DNA of 64,000 nucleotides from Stictocephala bisonia (Eukaryota > Arthropoda > Insecta > Hemiptera > Membracidae): positions 6,982,488 through 7,046,487 of the forward strand of contig JAQJVL010000001.1 in NCBI GenBank assembly GCA_035578905.1, given 5' to 3'. The notes under the pieces are model-generated. The model saw nothing but the letters and a program-made list of their open reading frames with translations. It had not been told where the DNA came from and did not search any database. The position numbers and the translations under genes are program-made. Below, in pieces: positions 22,691 through 33,685 of the stretch; the stretch's first letter is position 1, and each line of letters opens with the position of its first letter.

Positions 22691-24163
22691 AGCTATCATC
22701 ACTCAAAATTTAACTTAACAAACATAAAATAACAGGAAATATGAAAATGTTGGAACACAAAACCTTAAACATATAATACAATGCACAATATAGTAACTGG
22801 CAGAAGTGTCTTTAACAATTTGAAAAACACAAGAACGCAGAGTTTGGGGAAGGCTGGAGCGATAACCTAATGTTGAGTAGGGTACTCATTACTTTTCCAA
22901 TTTGTAGGCGGTTTTGTTTCGATTAATCTTTTAAATTAGAAAAAATTTAAGTACATGTATCACAAACATTAAAACAAAAAATTAAAACACGCTACGAAAT
23001 CAACATACTCCCTTACGTCAAACAATTTTATCCGAAATATACGTAAAACGGCCTTCCTTTTTAGCAATGGATTGATGGAGAATATATTCATGAAGACCAA
23101 CCATCAGACTATAGCTTGGTTGGTCCTTTAAATATAAAAACAACTCTTTGTATACAATGGGTAAGAGATGATAGTGAATCAGGAAGCTCTGCTCGATTAA
23201 GTAATAAAAGTGTCATTCCATTAAAAATTGTAACGGAAACTAGGAAGACAGCAGGCCGCGTTCCGGCAGCGGAATAGCAAGCCCCACCCACTACGTCATT
23301 AGCAGCAGTGATCAATGGTTGGTCTGTTAAAACTAACGAATCAAGCTTAGAACTATTAAATCTAATCATTATTTAGCATTCAAATAACAATTAATTATAA
23401 CAATGACACAACGAATAATTTTGTAAACAATAATTATAAACTAAATAAACTTGTAGCCTATAGTTCACTACAGGCTTTTTCAATTAAACACTGTCGCGAA
23501 AATCAGGCACTTGAATGTTGAAGTTAGTCACGCACGTGAAGATGTGAAGAACGATTCTCCCACGCTGCTGAAACTCCTAGATACGCTAAATATAACATCC
23601 AGGTCTGACCCAATACAGGTTAATTACTTGTAACAGATTCAATTCATCTTAAACAACAGCATTATTCATTTTTCAATCTTAGCACAGGCGGCTGAATGCA
23701 GTTATAACTTAAGTAGGCAAAATTATAATAAAATAATTCATAATATAACTTCAAACAGAAAGCAAATCTTAAACTGATATTTATCAATCCTGAACCCCTG
23801 ATCCTTATAATATTTTCAGGAGTTTCAGTCATTCCTCCATCCCGGAACCGTCACCAAGATCACAGACATGTCCGGGTAGTGTTGGAGGATAAGTTTAAAT
23901 TAATTTTAAAGTTTTTTAATAGACCCTGGTTGAAAAGGTTTTAGTTGAATTTTAATGTTATGCTTTTAAATTTTACAAAAAGCTTACTTAAAATTAATAT
24001 TAATTTTTTAGAAAATCAAATAAGTACTAAAATAACTTAGGCTGAAGCCCATGTGAGGATCATTCTCAGATATGTTGTTGTTCATGATAAATTGATTTTT
24101 ATTCGAACTTACTATGTATGTATAAGCTATTAAGTCTATAAATAGATTTAATTCCACACTAAC
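22691..24163. other. Dad intron 2, nothing recognised
   Basis: AT-rich intron leading up to the exon 2 donor on the minus strand. The patch 23240-23290 is GC-richer without an exon. No RNA gene or mobile element recognised. Confidence 0.55.
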
Positions 24164-24217
24164 CTTCAGGTTTGAGCCTCTCTCTGGCAAAACGTTGGTA
24201 GGGCGGAGGTGGCGATT
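24164..24217 (-). CDS. Dad: Dad (I-Smad) exon 2, PPPPY linker exon
   Basis: A 54-bp exon on the minus strand. The acceptor is excellent: a long T tract then TTATTTTCAG. The donor is GAAG then GTTAGT (24158-24163). With the single base left over from exon 1 it encodes ESPPPPYQRFARERLKPE, plus one base. Vertebrate SMAD6 and SMAD7 have ESPPPPYSR at exactly this point after the MH1 domain, and the PPXY (PY) motif is the docking site for WW domains of Smurf-type HECT E3 ubiquitin ligases. I-Smads use this contact to bring the ligase to activated type I receptors. The phase (1 in, 1 out), length and motif make this nearly certain despite its small size. It is too short to appear as an open-frame call. 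Confidence 0.94.
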
Positions 24218-25630
24218 CTGAAAATAAAAAAAAAAATACTTATCAACAAAGATAAACTATATCAAATAACTTACACAAACAGAGTATCCTGCAGACATTC
24301 TGACAACTTTATCACGTCACTAAGCAGGTCAATACTAACAATGATATAATATAACAAGTGTCCCATCTAGATTATCAGTGTGTCTGTTTGTGATTTTTAC
24401 AGAAATTGTGGTTAAAATATATAAAAATATTTATCTAAATTGATAAATTTCACTAACACTTTATGTTCCTCGAAAAATCCATTTCTAGATGGTAGAGATA
24501 TTTAGCAATGACATTTTTTGTCACCATTTGGAACGGAGTTTTTTATTTTGGGAACATTTTTTGTGGTGATCCTCTTTCCAGTGCCAAGTAAAATAAATAA
24601 ATTTCTGTTTAAAATTTAATAAAATGTTACTACATAAATAAATAAAACCCTTTATTTATTTACAGTGACGCACCTGGTTATTTTGTAAATACAAAACTGA
24701 AAACATTTTACTGTTCTCTTACTTGAGTTGTATTTTTTTGAAAGTGATACACAATACTGATTCGTAGTGTTTTGTCGAATTATATGTGTAGCCTAGTTAT
24801 TTCAAAAATATTCACTGAAAACTGTAACTTAAAATGCGCATCTGATTTAAAATTTGGGCGTTTGAATTACAAAGTTACGGTAAAATTAGTTATTGCTCTA
24901 ACACACACAGTATACTGAACTAAAATCGCAGGGGTTAATTTCCAAATGTTATTAATGGAGAAACAACTAAGTACCAGGATAGGAATTGTTGGAAATACTA
25001 AGAGTAAATAAGCGTTTAATATGGACAGCTTTAACATTCCCGTAATGTTATTCCAAAATGTTTACAACATTTAACATTAGATAACGTATTTCGCAATGTA
25101 TACACGTGTTTAATGTTTAAGAAACAAAGTTCATAAATAAAGTTAAACTAGTGGCTTGAAGGGGCAAAAGCCCCTAAATATATAAAATACATATGTTGCT
25201 GTTAAATATTTAATTTATAATATTGAATTATTAGTAGTTTTGTAAAAATCAAACATAAAGTTGTCCATGTGTAAACACTGGTTTGTTCAGTTAAATACCA
25301 GCTTCTTAAAGGGTTGGCCTTGTGCCTTGTTAATTTGGGGATAAACATTAACAGCTGGAATATTAATTGTATATTACCACAGTATAAAACACACAAAAAA
25401 TAGAAACATTCTTCCCATAAGATTAACATGGGAACTTTGAGGGCTGAAGGGGTGGAACCCTTAAGGGGGATCACAAAACTTTTATTTTTTTCTCGCCATC
25501 TACAATCAGAGCTTTAAAATGAGCCATTTCCAAAGGTCGTATAACGTTTGGAATTTTGACGCAACCGATTTGCCTTACGAAATAAAATATATAGCTGGCC
25601 TATGTACTTATTTATGAACATAAGTTCTTA
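24218..25630. other. intron 1 segment, nothing recognised
   Basis: AT-rich sequence, including the poly-pyrimidine tract of the exon 2 acceptor at its edge. No repeat or exon seen. Confidence 0.6.
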
Positions 25631-25639
25631 ATATACACA

Positions 25640-25770
25640 ATACTACCATACGTGTATGGGTGGGTGGGAGGGATAATACCTCTGAAGTAGTTGTATGAGT
25701 GGGCAGGTGAGTCAATACTACTGGACGTGTGTGGCTGGAGAGATGTGGGGAACACCACTATAATTGTATG
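25640..25770. repeat. degenerate GT-rich tandem repeat
   Basis: Three diverged copies of a unit with CAATACTACCATACGTGTAT and GGGTGGGTGGGAGG. The composition resembles the 36-bp array at 55.1 kb. Confidence 0.45.
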
Positions 25771-26029
25771 GTTTGGTTATATTGTTAAAAGAAAAAGAAC
25801 AAATATTTTGTATTTCATTAGTTTGTACAGTTTAGCTTGAAGGTAACGAAACTGTACATAGATTGAGATATTTAACTATGTAACGTTTCATTTACTCAGT
25901 TTTTAACGTAACTGTATCGTATTTCGTAATTTTCATACGGCATACATTGTAGTTTGCGTGTCCATCTTCATTATACAACAATAACAAAACAATAACAACG
26001 TGTCATGGCTTCAATGATAAAATTGTCCC

Positions 26030-26165
26030 CTCTTCAAGGAACAATTTAGCCATCCGCCGCTACTCGATCAGCGCGGCCAAGGAGGAGAGAGGGCTGTCGG
26101 GCCATTGCCCACCGGGGGACGTGACAAAGTGGTACAGATTGTCGGCGAGTTTAGTTGCCGTAAAT
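26030..26165. promoter_or_regulatory. GC-rich island in intron 1
   Basis: About 135 bp of GC-rich, CpG-containing sequence with CCGCCGCTACTCGATCAGCG and ACCGGGGGACGTGAC. No exon fits. Possible regulatory island, based only on composition and isolation. Confidence 0.25.
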
Positions 26166-26199
26166 GAGGTAAAATCGGAGCTGCTTTAGTTTTCTCTTG

Positions 26200-26365
26200 C
26201 GTGAAGGGAAGGGACAAACTGGGACACTTTTACGTGAAGGGAAGGGACAAACTGGGACACTTTTACGTGAGGGAAGGGACAAACTGGACACTTTTACGTG
26301 AAGGGAAGGGACAAACTGGGACACTTTTACGTGAAGGGAAGGGACAAACTAGGACACTTTCAAGT
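26200..26365. repeat. minisatellite, 33-bp unit, 5 copies
   Basis: GTGAAGGGAAGGGACAAACT, GGGACACTTTTAC is repeated five times with one- or two-base deletions in the middle copies. Confidence 0.95.
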
Positions 26366-26873
26366 AGCCTCATTTTTTGCATAATACTGTACTTTTTTTT
26401 GAAGATGGATTTTAAAGCTAATTCTTGCGATTTTAATGTGATTAAACGTGTAATATTTTTTTTTTTTTAACTGGACCTTTTTACAGTTTTAAGAACAAAT
26501 TACAACTATTATCAGTATTCTATGATTAATTGAACTTCTGTTACATCGATTACCACAAATCACAATTTACATAATGATACCTTATAGAAATACGTTCATC
26601 TACAACTAGTTATTACGTTTTTGAACTAGAGCAGCAAATGTTTGCTTATCGTATATGATACAGTCTATATTGTTATGTTTGTTTTGGAAAATCTCGCATG
26701 AGAGTACATTTATTAGTAGAATATACTATAGTGTACTGTACAAGAGTAATGGATTTAACTGTTTCCTAATGACTTTTGGTCAAATATCGTTCAAGAAAAA
26801 AAAAATAACAAAACGTATCATTTCCCAAAATAACATTACGATTACATATCAATTAATAATAGAAAATGCAGCA
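26366..26873. other. intron 1 segment, AT-rich, nothing recognised
   Basis: Poly-T runs and AT-rich sequence only. Confidence 0.6.
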
Positions 26874-27430
26874 TATTCTGGTCTACTGTCAAGGTCCTGC
26901 ACACACTCTTAGCAGTCAGCACATGACACTGTGCAGGACATCTTGTTTTACTATTATCGTACAGCACACTCTACTGGCAGTCAGCACATGACACTGTGCA
27001 GACATCCTGGTTTACTATCATCGTACGGCACACTCTACTGGCAGTCAGCACATGACACTGTGCAGACATCCTGGTCTACTGTCAAGGTCCTGCACACTCT
27101 ACTGGCAGTCAGCAGTGACAGACACTATGTGCAGACATCCTGGTCTACTCTCAAGGTCCTGCACACCCTACTGGCAGTCAGCACATGACACTGTGCAGAC
27201 ATCCTGGTTTACTATCATCGTACAGCACACTCTACTGGCAGTCAGCACATGACACTGTGCAGACATCCTGGTTTACTATCATCGTACAGCACACTCTACT
27301 GGCAGTCAGCACATGCCACTGTGCAGACATCCTGGTTAACTATCATCGTACAGCACACTCTACTGGCAGTCAGCACATGACACTGTGCAGACATCCTGGT
27401 TTACTATCATTGTACAGCACACTCTACTGC
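26874..27430. repeat. minisatellite, 64-bp unit, about 8-9 copies
   Basis: CAGCACATGACACTGTGCAG, ACATCCTGGTTTACTATCAT, CGTACAGCACACTCTACTGG, CAGT. Two sequence types alternate in the middle: TACTATCATCGTACAGC and TACTGTCAAGGTCCTGC. Confidence 0.96.
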
Positions 27431-27720
27431 AATACCTACAGCCAACCATATTACAAGAGAACCCGTTTGGTGAGACACTCATTCTTAAACGTTTCTAGGT
27501 TTAAAGAACAGTTCAAAAATAATTAAACCTATAAATCTATTTGGCGTGAAATTAAAAACCATAGTTAACAGCCCTGTAATTCCTGTACTTAGAACAGGAG
27601 TCATCGATTTTTTCCTAAAAATGTTTGTCTTAGTAAATAAATAACTAAGAAAGAATTATATCATCATTTTACTCAGCGGATAGTTACGAAAAAGAGGAAT
27701 ACAAATTATACAGCGTTGTT
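27431..27720. other. intron 1 segment, nothing recognised
   Basis: No supported feature. Confidence 0.6.
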
Positions 27721-28143
27721 ACTCAAATTGTGCGGAATTTTGTCCTGACTGCGTATATGGCAAAGGTTAACAATGGACATGTACTAGTATCATTAAGGAT
27801 ATGTTTTGTTTGGATTGGGTATAGATGGGTCATGTTTGGATTTTTAAGGTTAGGTAGATTACATTCTGTTAGGTTAGGTCTCGAGAGGTTAAGCTGGTTT
27901 TTATCAGTCTTAACCTAACGCAATAAAACTTAACTTAACCTAACCAAACAAATCACACCTCCTAACACAACTTTACCTTACATAAAATGACCAAACCTAA
28001 CATAAACTATCAATACCTAACTTAGGGGTATCCTAATAAGACATAACCTTGCTGAGACCAGCAAATTTCCGGCGCTAACGTGCTCGATTGCAACCCCTTG
28101 ACATATTCTTATAATGAGGAAAACTGCCGCACAATATGAGCAC
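27721..28143. mobile_element. MITE family 3, copy 1 (TTAGGTT-rich core)
   Basis: The left end ACTCAAATTGTGCGGAATTT, TGTCCT and the right end AGGAAAACTGCCGCACAATA, TGAG pair as imperfect terminal inverted repeats of about 25 bp. The interior is a palindromic block with GGTTAGGT-type motifs on the left and AACCTAAC-type motifs on the right. The copy at 43.8 kb has the same ends and core. Confidence 0.75.
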
Positions 28144-28484
28144 CAACAAAGCTATATTTACAAAACAAACCATTTTCCGGTTTTCCTTGTAATTTTCTTG
28201 GTTTTTTCGCTGTAAAAATCTATCATGGTACTGTTTCTTATTTATTTATCTACTATAAAACATGTTCAGAAGAAATCGACTAGGCCTCTGTTCTATGAAA
28301 ATGTCAACATTTGTTCTTCGAAACTGAGAAATGCCATTAACACTAATATAAAACACAAATGTTTACCGATAGTTGCTTCATACGTGGCTAGTAGTTAGCA
28401 ATATAGTAAACGCAAAGTAAATGTAAGTACCAGCTGTATGCCAATTAGGCCTATATGAATGAAAGATCACTGGCATGCTCAGTA
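28144..28484. other. intron 1 segment, nothing recognised
   Basis: AT-rich; no supported feature. Confidence 0.6.
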
Positions 28485-28600
28485 GCAGTGTGGACGGCCA
28501 CGAGTGACGCGTGAAGCCCGCCAGACAGACGGTACACTAGCGCACCAGCGGCCGACACTAACAACATTCTTGTCGCCTTTTTATTGATTGTGTGCTTTTA
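28485..28600. promoter_or_regulatory. GC-rich patch with tandem Smad half-sites
   Basis: CCAGACAGACGG at 28521-28532 contains two overlapping Smad half-sites (CAGAC, then AGAC). The patch also has GTGACGCGTGAAGCCCGCC and CAGCGGCCGACAC. Enhancer function is a guess supported by context only. Confidence 0.28.
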
Positions 28601-28829
28601 TTGTCTGCTTACGAAGCTTCAAGTTACAATTATGGTTTAGGTGGTTTAGGATTTTTTCAACGACTAAAATTGTACGAGTAAAAACTTACTAAATTAACAA
28701 ATCAGCTAATTATATTCAAACAATCATAGGCTAAAAACAAAGAGATTCCTCATGATTTGTTTTTAGTGTCATTAAAAGATAAATTAAGTACTTGCTATTA
28801 TAATTAAGTATGGCGTAAGGTAGTCTAAA
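28601..28829. other. intron 1 segment, nothing recognised
   Basis: AT-rich spacer. Confidence 0.6.
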
Positions 28830-30033
28830 TAACATGTGTTACTCCGACATTCACTTCATACAATTTTGAATACATATTCGTATGATATACATCGTAGACA
28901 GTCCCTATTCATGTTACTCCGACATTCACTTCATACAATTTTGAATACAGATTCGTATGATATACATCGTAGACAGTCCCCATTCGTGTTACTCCGACTT
29001 TCACTTCATACAATTTTGAATACAGATTCGTATGATATACATCGTAGACAGTCCCCATTCATGTTACTCCAACATTCAATTCATACAATTTTGAATACAA
29101 ATTCGTATGACATACATCGTAGACAGTCCCCATTCGTGTTACTCAGATTTTCACTTCATACAATTTTGAATACAGATTCGTATGATGTACATCACAGACA
29201 ATCCCCATTCGTGTTACTCCGACTTTCACTTTATACTAACTTGAATACAGATTCGTATGATGTACATCGTAGACAGTCCCCATTCGTGTTACTCCGACTT
29301 TCACTTTATACTAACTTGAATACAGATTCGTATGATGTACATCGTAGACAGTCCCCATTCGTGTTACTCCGACTTTCAATTCATACAATTTTGAATACAG
29401 ATTCGTATGATGTACATCACAGACAATCCCCATTCGTGTTACTCCGACTTTCACTTCATACAATTTTGAATACAGATTCGTATGATGGACATCACAGACA
29501 ATCCCCATTCGTGTTACTCCGACTTTCACTTTCATACAATTTTGAATACAGATTCGTATGATGTACATCGTAGACAGTTCCCATTCGTGTTACTCCGACT
29601 TTCACTTCATACAATTTTGAATACAGATTCGTATGATGTACATCGTAGACAGTCCCCATTCGTGTTACTCCGACTTTCACTTCATACAATTTTGAATACA
29701 GATTCGTATGATGTACATCGTAGACAGTTCCCATTCGTGTTACTCCGACTTTCACTTTATACTAACTTGAATACAGATACGTACGATGTACATCGTAGAC
29801 AGTCCCCATTCGTGTTACTCCGACTTTCACTTCATACAATTTTGAATACAGATTCGTATGATGTACATCGTAGACAGTCCCCATTCGTGTTACTCCGACT
29901 TTCACTTCATACAATTTTGAATACAGATTCGTATGATGTACATCGTAGACAGTCCCCATTCGTGTTACTCCGACTTTCACTTTATAGAAACTTGAATACA
30001 GATTCGTATGATATACATCACAGACAATCCTAA
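28830..30033. repeat. minisatellite, 75-bp unit, about 16 copies
   Basis: GTTACTCCGACTTTCACTTC, ATACAATTTTGAATACAGAT, TCGTATGATGTACATCGTAG, ACAGTCCCCATTCGT. A divisible-by-three unit without stops yields plus frames of 241 and 183 codons and shorter minus frames; these are not genes. A one-base insertion near 29530 breaks the long plus frame. Subtypes are defined by TTTATACTAACTTG versus TTCATACAATTTTG and by ATCACAGACAATC versus ATCGTAGACAGTC. Confidence 0.97.
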
Positions 30034-30384
30034 TTCATATTATTATTATTGACTTCATAAATCCTACAGTCGGATTTACGTTTTCTATTAATTAAAAAAA
30101 ATTAAATTGTCCAATTTTATAAATTTTCTTTAGACTGACATTACGCTTCTGTATTTAATTAATATAACGGTTAAGTGAAGACAATTTTATACGAATGAAA
30201 AACAACTCTGAAAGTTATAACAAAGTTATACTAAACCACCATTACTTCGACAACTAGTCTTTAATCTTAGAAAAGAGTCTTAGAAATGTTATATATTCGT
30301 TTTAATTTCTACAATCGTTTAGGGCTTGAGAAAACTATGTGATCGGTAATATATCGAGTAAACTAATTTGATGTAATTCATCAA
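30034..30384. other. intron 1 segment, nothing recognised
   Basis: AT-rich; no supported feature. Confidence 0.6.
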
Positions 30385-30545
30385 TTTGGCTGGTAGAGGC
30401 AGAGTAACGGCCACAGAGGTGACGACAGTTAACCTTTCGGCCGCGTTAAGTGGCTTGCATTAACATTAACGCGGCGCGCGGAAGATGGAAATGCCGCCGT
30501 GGCGCCGAGCTCGACCCTGGCGGCGCCAGTCTCGGCACACACCAC
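30385..30545 (-). promoter_or_regulatory. CpG-rich island with BMP activation-element match
   Basis: A strongly GC- and CpG-rich stretch. On the minus strand GGCGCCACGGCGGCA (30492-30506) fits GGCGCCA, N4, GNCV. A second core GGCGGCGCCAGTCTC follows about 20 bp away, with GTCT four bases after GGCGGC. Drosophila silencer elements need five bases at this spacing, so this is off by one. TTAACATTAACG (homeodomain-like) is also present. It directly abuts the 117-bp array. Confidence 0.42.
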
Positions 30546-31440
30546 TTCACACTTCACTAGAGGTATATTTACACTAAACCACACAACGACCACTTCTCTA
30601 CCCTCCACTAGCTCTACGTACCACAGTTAGCTAGTACACCCAAGCGGCATCACTCTCGGTACACGCCACTTCACTCGAGGAGTATTTACACTAAACCACA
30701 CAACGTCCACTTCTCTATCCTCCACTAGCTCTACGTACTACAGTTAGCTAGTACACCCTAACGGCGCCACTCTCGGTACACGCCACTTCACTCGAGGAGT
30801 ATTTACACTAAACCACACAACGTCCACTTCTCTATCCTCCACTGGCTCTACGTGCCACAGGTAGCTAGTACACCCTAGCGGCACCACTCTCGGTACACGC
30901 CACGTCACTCGAGGAGTATTTACACTAAACCACACAACGTCCACTTCTCTATACTCCACTAGCTCTACGTGCCACAGATAGCTAGTACACCCTAGGGCAC
31001 CACTCTCGGTACACGCCACGTCACTCGAGGAGTATTTACACTAAACCATACAACGTCCACTTCTCTATCCTCCACTAGCTCTACGTGCCACAGATAGCTA
31101 GTACACCCTAGGGCACCACTCTCGGTACACGCCACGTCACTCGAGGAGTATTTACACTAAACCACACAACGTCCACTTCTCTATACTCCACTAGCTCTAC
31201 GTGCCACAGATAGCTAGTACACCCTAGGGCACCACTCTCGGTACACGCCACGTCACTCGAGGAGTATTTACACTAAACCATACAACGTCCACTTCTCTAT
31301 CCTCCACTAGCTCTACGTGCCACAGATAGCTAGTACACCCTAGGGCACCACTCTCGGTACACGCCACTTCACTCGAGGAGTATTTATACTAAACCACACA
31401 AGTACCACTTCTCTATCCTCCACTAGCTCTACGTGCCTCA
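30546..31440. repeat. minisatellite, 116-117-bp unit, about 8 copies
   Basis: GCTCTACG recurs at 30611, 30728, 30845, 30962, 31078, 31194, 31310 and 31426. That is four units of 117 bp and four of 116 bp, the shift coming from loss of one base in CCTAGCGGCACC to CCTAGGGCACC. Each unit has CACTCTCGGTACACGCCAC and CTCGAGGAGTATTTACAC. Confidence 0.97.
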
Positions 31441-32439
31441 GTTTTCCAAACAACAACTGATATGGTTTTTAGGCTAATAGAGACGACTTTAACGTTTTTA
31501 GGTGCCTTAATTTGTACCCTGAATAGAAAACATGTCTTATTGTTAATTATATACTACTTTTTAAGGCACAGCCTGATGTAAAGGTGTAGGTATGCCTGAC
31601 AAACACGTTTTAACAGGAACCCCATGATGGTGTCTACCATGTTCTTGTTAAATCTTACACATGGTAGGCTATATGTTTTGAGATAAAATAATGGATTTTA
31701 CCAAATTTAAATGTGAAATTCAGTTGCTTGAAAGAGAATATTTCGGTTAACCATAAGCTATGTGATTTTTTTAACAAATTATTTAGGGTGGGGTCCACGT
31801 GGATTTCAATACAAAATCTACGTGGTTGTGTGTTGAACGAAATAACGACTTGAGTTAATTCTTGGCCTTTTATTCGAAAAATACCCTAATATTCTACGTG
31901 GTTTTACTTTCTTATTTTATTTCCTCTTTTTTTAAACCGAGGTCTATATGTAATTATAGCAACTGATTTTGTACAAATTGTTGAAACATTAAATCGACGT
32001 CAGTAAAGATTTATTTTTTAATACAGTAAGAATTTATCTAAAGGAAAGAATGTATCATATCCAAAACTAGCTGTTTGTTGAAATTAATTTAAGAATGGTT
32101 TCTCTTTCTTAACAAAAAATTAAGAGACTCCACTCTTATTTTTTATGCATAGGCTACGTATTTTGTGAAATATTATATCAACGGTGATATCAATACAGAA
32201 AAACTGGTCTAATGCATATTACTTGCAAGAATTTATACGTAGGTTCACTTTCTACAGCGTCCTCGTTATAGTTCCCAGGCTTTGGCACTTTCCAATTGTC
32301 TCTGCCTCCTTGAGTCATGATCTTTTTCTTCTTCTATTCAACTGGCTTTTCGCCTGTGATGTAAGATGGCGGCGTGAGTAAATGTCGTCCATTGTCATGA
32401 GCTGCAAGACGAAGGGCCTAGGAATTATTCAGCCAGCGA
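31441..32439. other. intron 1 segment, nothing recognised
   Basis: AT-rich. Repeated ACGTGG words at 31797-31900 are notable but do not form an array. No exon seen. Confidence 0.55.
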
Positions 32440-32613
32440 CATTTCCGGCGATTGAGAGGTCGTGGTGGCGCCTCCACTGTTACACTTCCGCCGACTACTC
32501 ACACTCAGGTCAACTGTGCCCGTGTTTCCGGCGATTGAGAGGTCGTGGTGGTGGCGCCGCTACGGTTACACTTCCGCCGACTACTCACACTAAGGTCTAA
32601 CTGTGCCCGTGTT
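32440..32613 (-). promoter_or_regulatory. GC-rich tandem duplication (about 85 bp twice) with BMP activation-element match
   Basis: Two copies of a unit from TTTCCGGCGATTGAGAGGTC to CAACTGTGCCCGTG. In copy 1 the minus strand reads GGCGCCACCACGACC (32458-32472), which fits GGCGCCA, N4, GNCV. In copy 2 an extra GTG triplet lengthens the spacer and breaks the match. Both carry CTTCCGCCGACTACTCACAC. Confidence 0.45.
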
Positions 32614-32924
32614 GCTTCTTCAATGTGGTATAATTAACATCCAAGTCTACGTATAACATTACGCAGCAAGTTGTTTAAATTTACGTAAAATGTTAAGATT
32701 AAAACCTTCTAGAAAATGCAGCTCAAAAACTACTGTGGAGAAACGTAATTCAGAACTTTAGAACAATGCCAAAGAGATGAAGTAAACGGATGTAGTATCC
32801 AATAGTCCGCTGAATCTGTGTCGAGTTGTTATTTCTTTCTACCTTAGCGGTTACCAAAAATAGGCCAATGTTGGCCATCATAATATACGGTCATTGTTCA
32901 AAAGACTATTTTTTTTTTATTATT
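32614..32924. other. intron 1 segment, nothing recognised
   Basis: AT-rich; no supported feature. Confidence 0.6.
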
Positions 32925-33105
32925 ATTTTGCTTTATGTTTTTTCATAAAAACTTCACTCGCCAGTTCACATGGGTCTGCGCCCTAGTTGTGAACTTTATT
33001 CAACGAGTGAAGTACCGACCGCTGAGTCAGTGGGGATGCGAACCTTGGATCTTGCACTCCGTAGTCCGAAGCGTTAGCCACTTAGCTACCACGTCGGTAC
33101 TTTAT
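32925..33105 (-). repeat. tRNA-derived SINE
   Basis: On the minus strand the head begins near 33100. The A box is TAGCTAAGTGG (about 33083-33093), the anticodon-arm region is CTTCGGACTACGGAG, and the B box is GGTTCGCATCC (about 33035-33045). A tRNA-unrelated body follows toward an A/T-rich tail at about 32925. Pol III box spacing is right for a tRNA, but the anticodon loop is not canonical, so this is a SINE head and not a tRNA gene. CGACC/GGTCG and GTACCGAC/GTCGGTAC pairing around the head is also visible. Confidence 0.72.
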
Positions 33106-33564
33106 TTGACTTATCACTGATTTGAAAAACTAAGAAAAAGCTAAGAAAATAATGTTAGCTATTTCACAAATAACTACAAAATCATCCATATAGGCAATGC
33201 ACACAATGCTAAAACAGCAAAAAGGAGTACACTGTACCCCCCAGATAAATTAGGATGTTTATTACTCAGCTGATAGATGACAACTGAGGTGGCCGATGGC
33301 GAGGGTTGATGCTCTGAGCTACGAAGTAAATTTACATGGTTACCGGAAATTTCCGTGAAAAAACTTTAACTGGGAAAATAAAAATAAATTGAGTTGGGTC
33401 CGGTGGACCCCAGTGTACTCTTTGAAGGTCAATCCCTCAGCAACTAGTTATAAATACACATTCTGTAGACAAGTCTCTCATGACGAATCTGATCATTATA
33501 CAGATAAATAGTATGCAAAAATTTGCAAGAAATTCGGATATAGTAAAGTAAGGATGTAAGGTGA
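33106..33564. other. intron 1 segment, nothing recognised
   Basis: No supported exon or repeat. Confidence 0.6.
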
Positions 33565-33685
33565 TGAAGGGCAGGAGACTAGACGGTGTCGGCCGGTCGG
33601 AGCCAGCCGGGAAGGTCGCCCGGCGCCTCTCTCTCCTTGGGACAAGGTTCCGGCGCCGCGGAGCCAGCAGCCTTGTATGGCTCTC
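33565..33685. promoter_or_regulatory. GC-rich island with two GGCGCC cores
   Basis: About 120 bp of GC-rich sequence with CGGCCGGTCGGAGCCAGCCG. One core, GGCGCCGCGGAGCCA, fits the BMP activation element except for G in place of A at position 7. A plus-strand open frame of 103 codons runs through it into a CA microsatellite (33712-33725) but shows no family features. Confidence 0.3.

Larger units (their letters stand above)
7970..24163 (-). other. Dad: Dad intron 2 (about 16.2 kb)
   Basis: This is the interval between the exon 2 donor (GTTAGT, 24158-24163) and the exon 3 acceptor (just above 7969), if exon 3 is right. It is filled with the repeats and mobile elements listed separately. Small linker exons could still be hidden in it. 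Confidence 0.7.

Noticed and set aside
28836..30033. 241- and 183-codon plus-strand frames
   Set aside because: Stop-free 75-bp repeat; overlapping minus-strand frames are open too, and an indel splits the plus frame.
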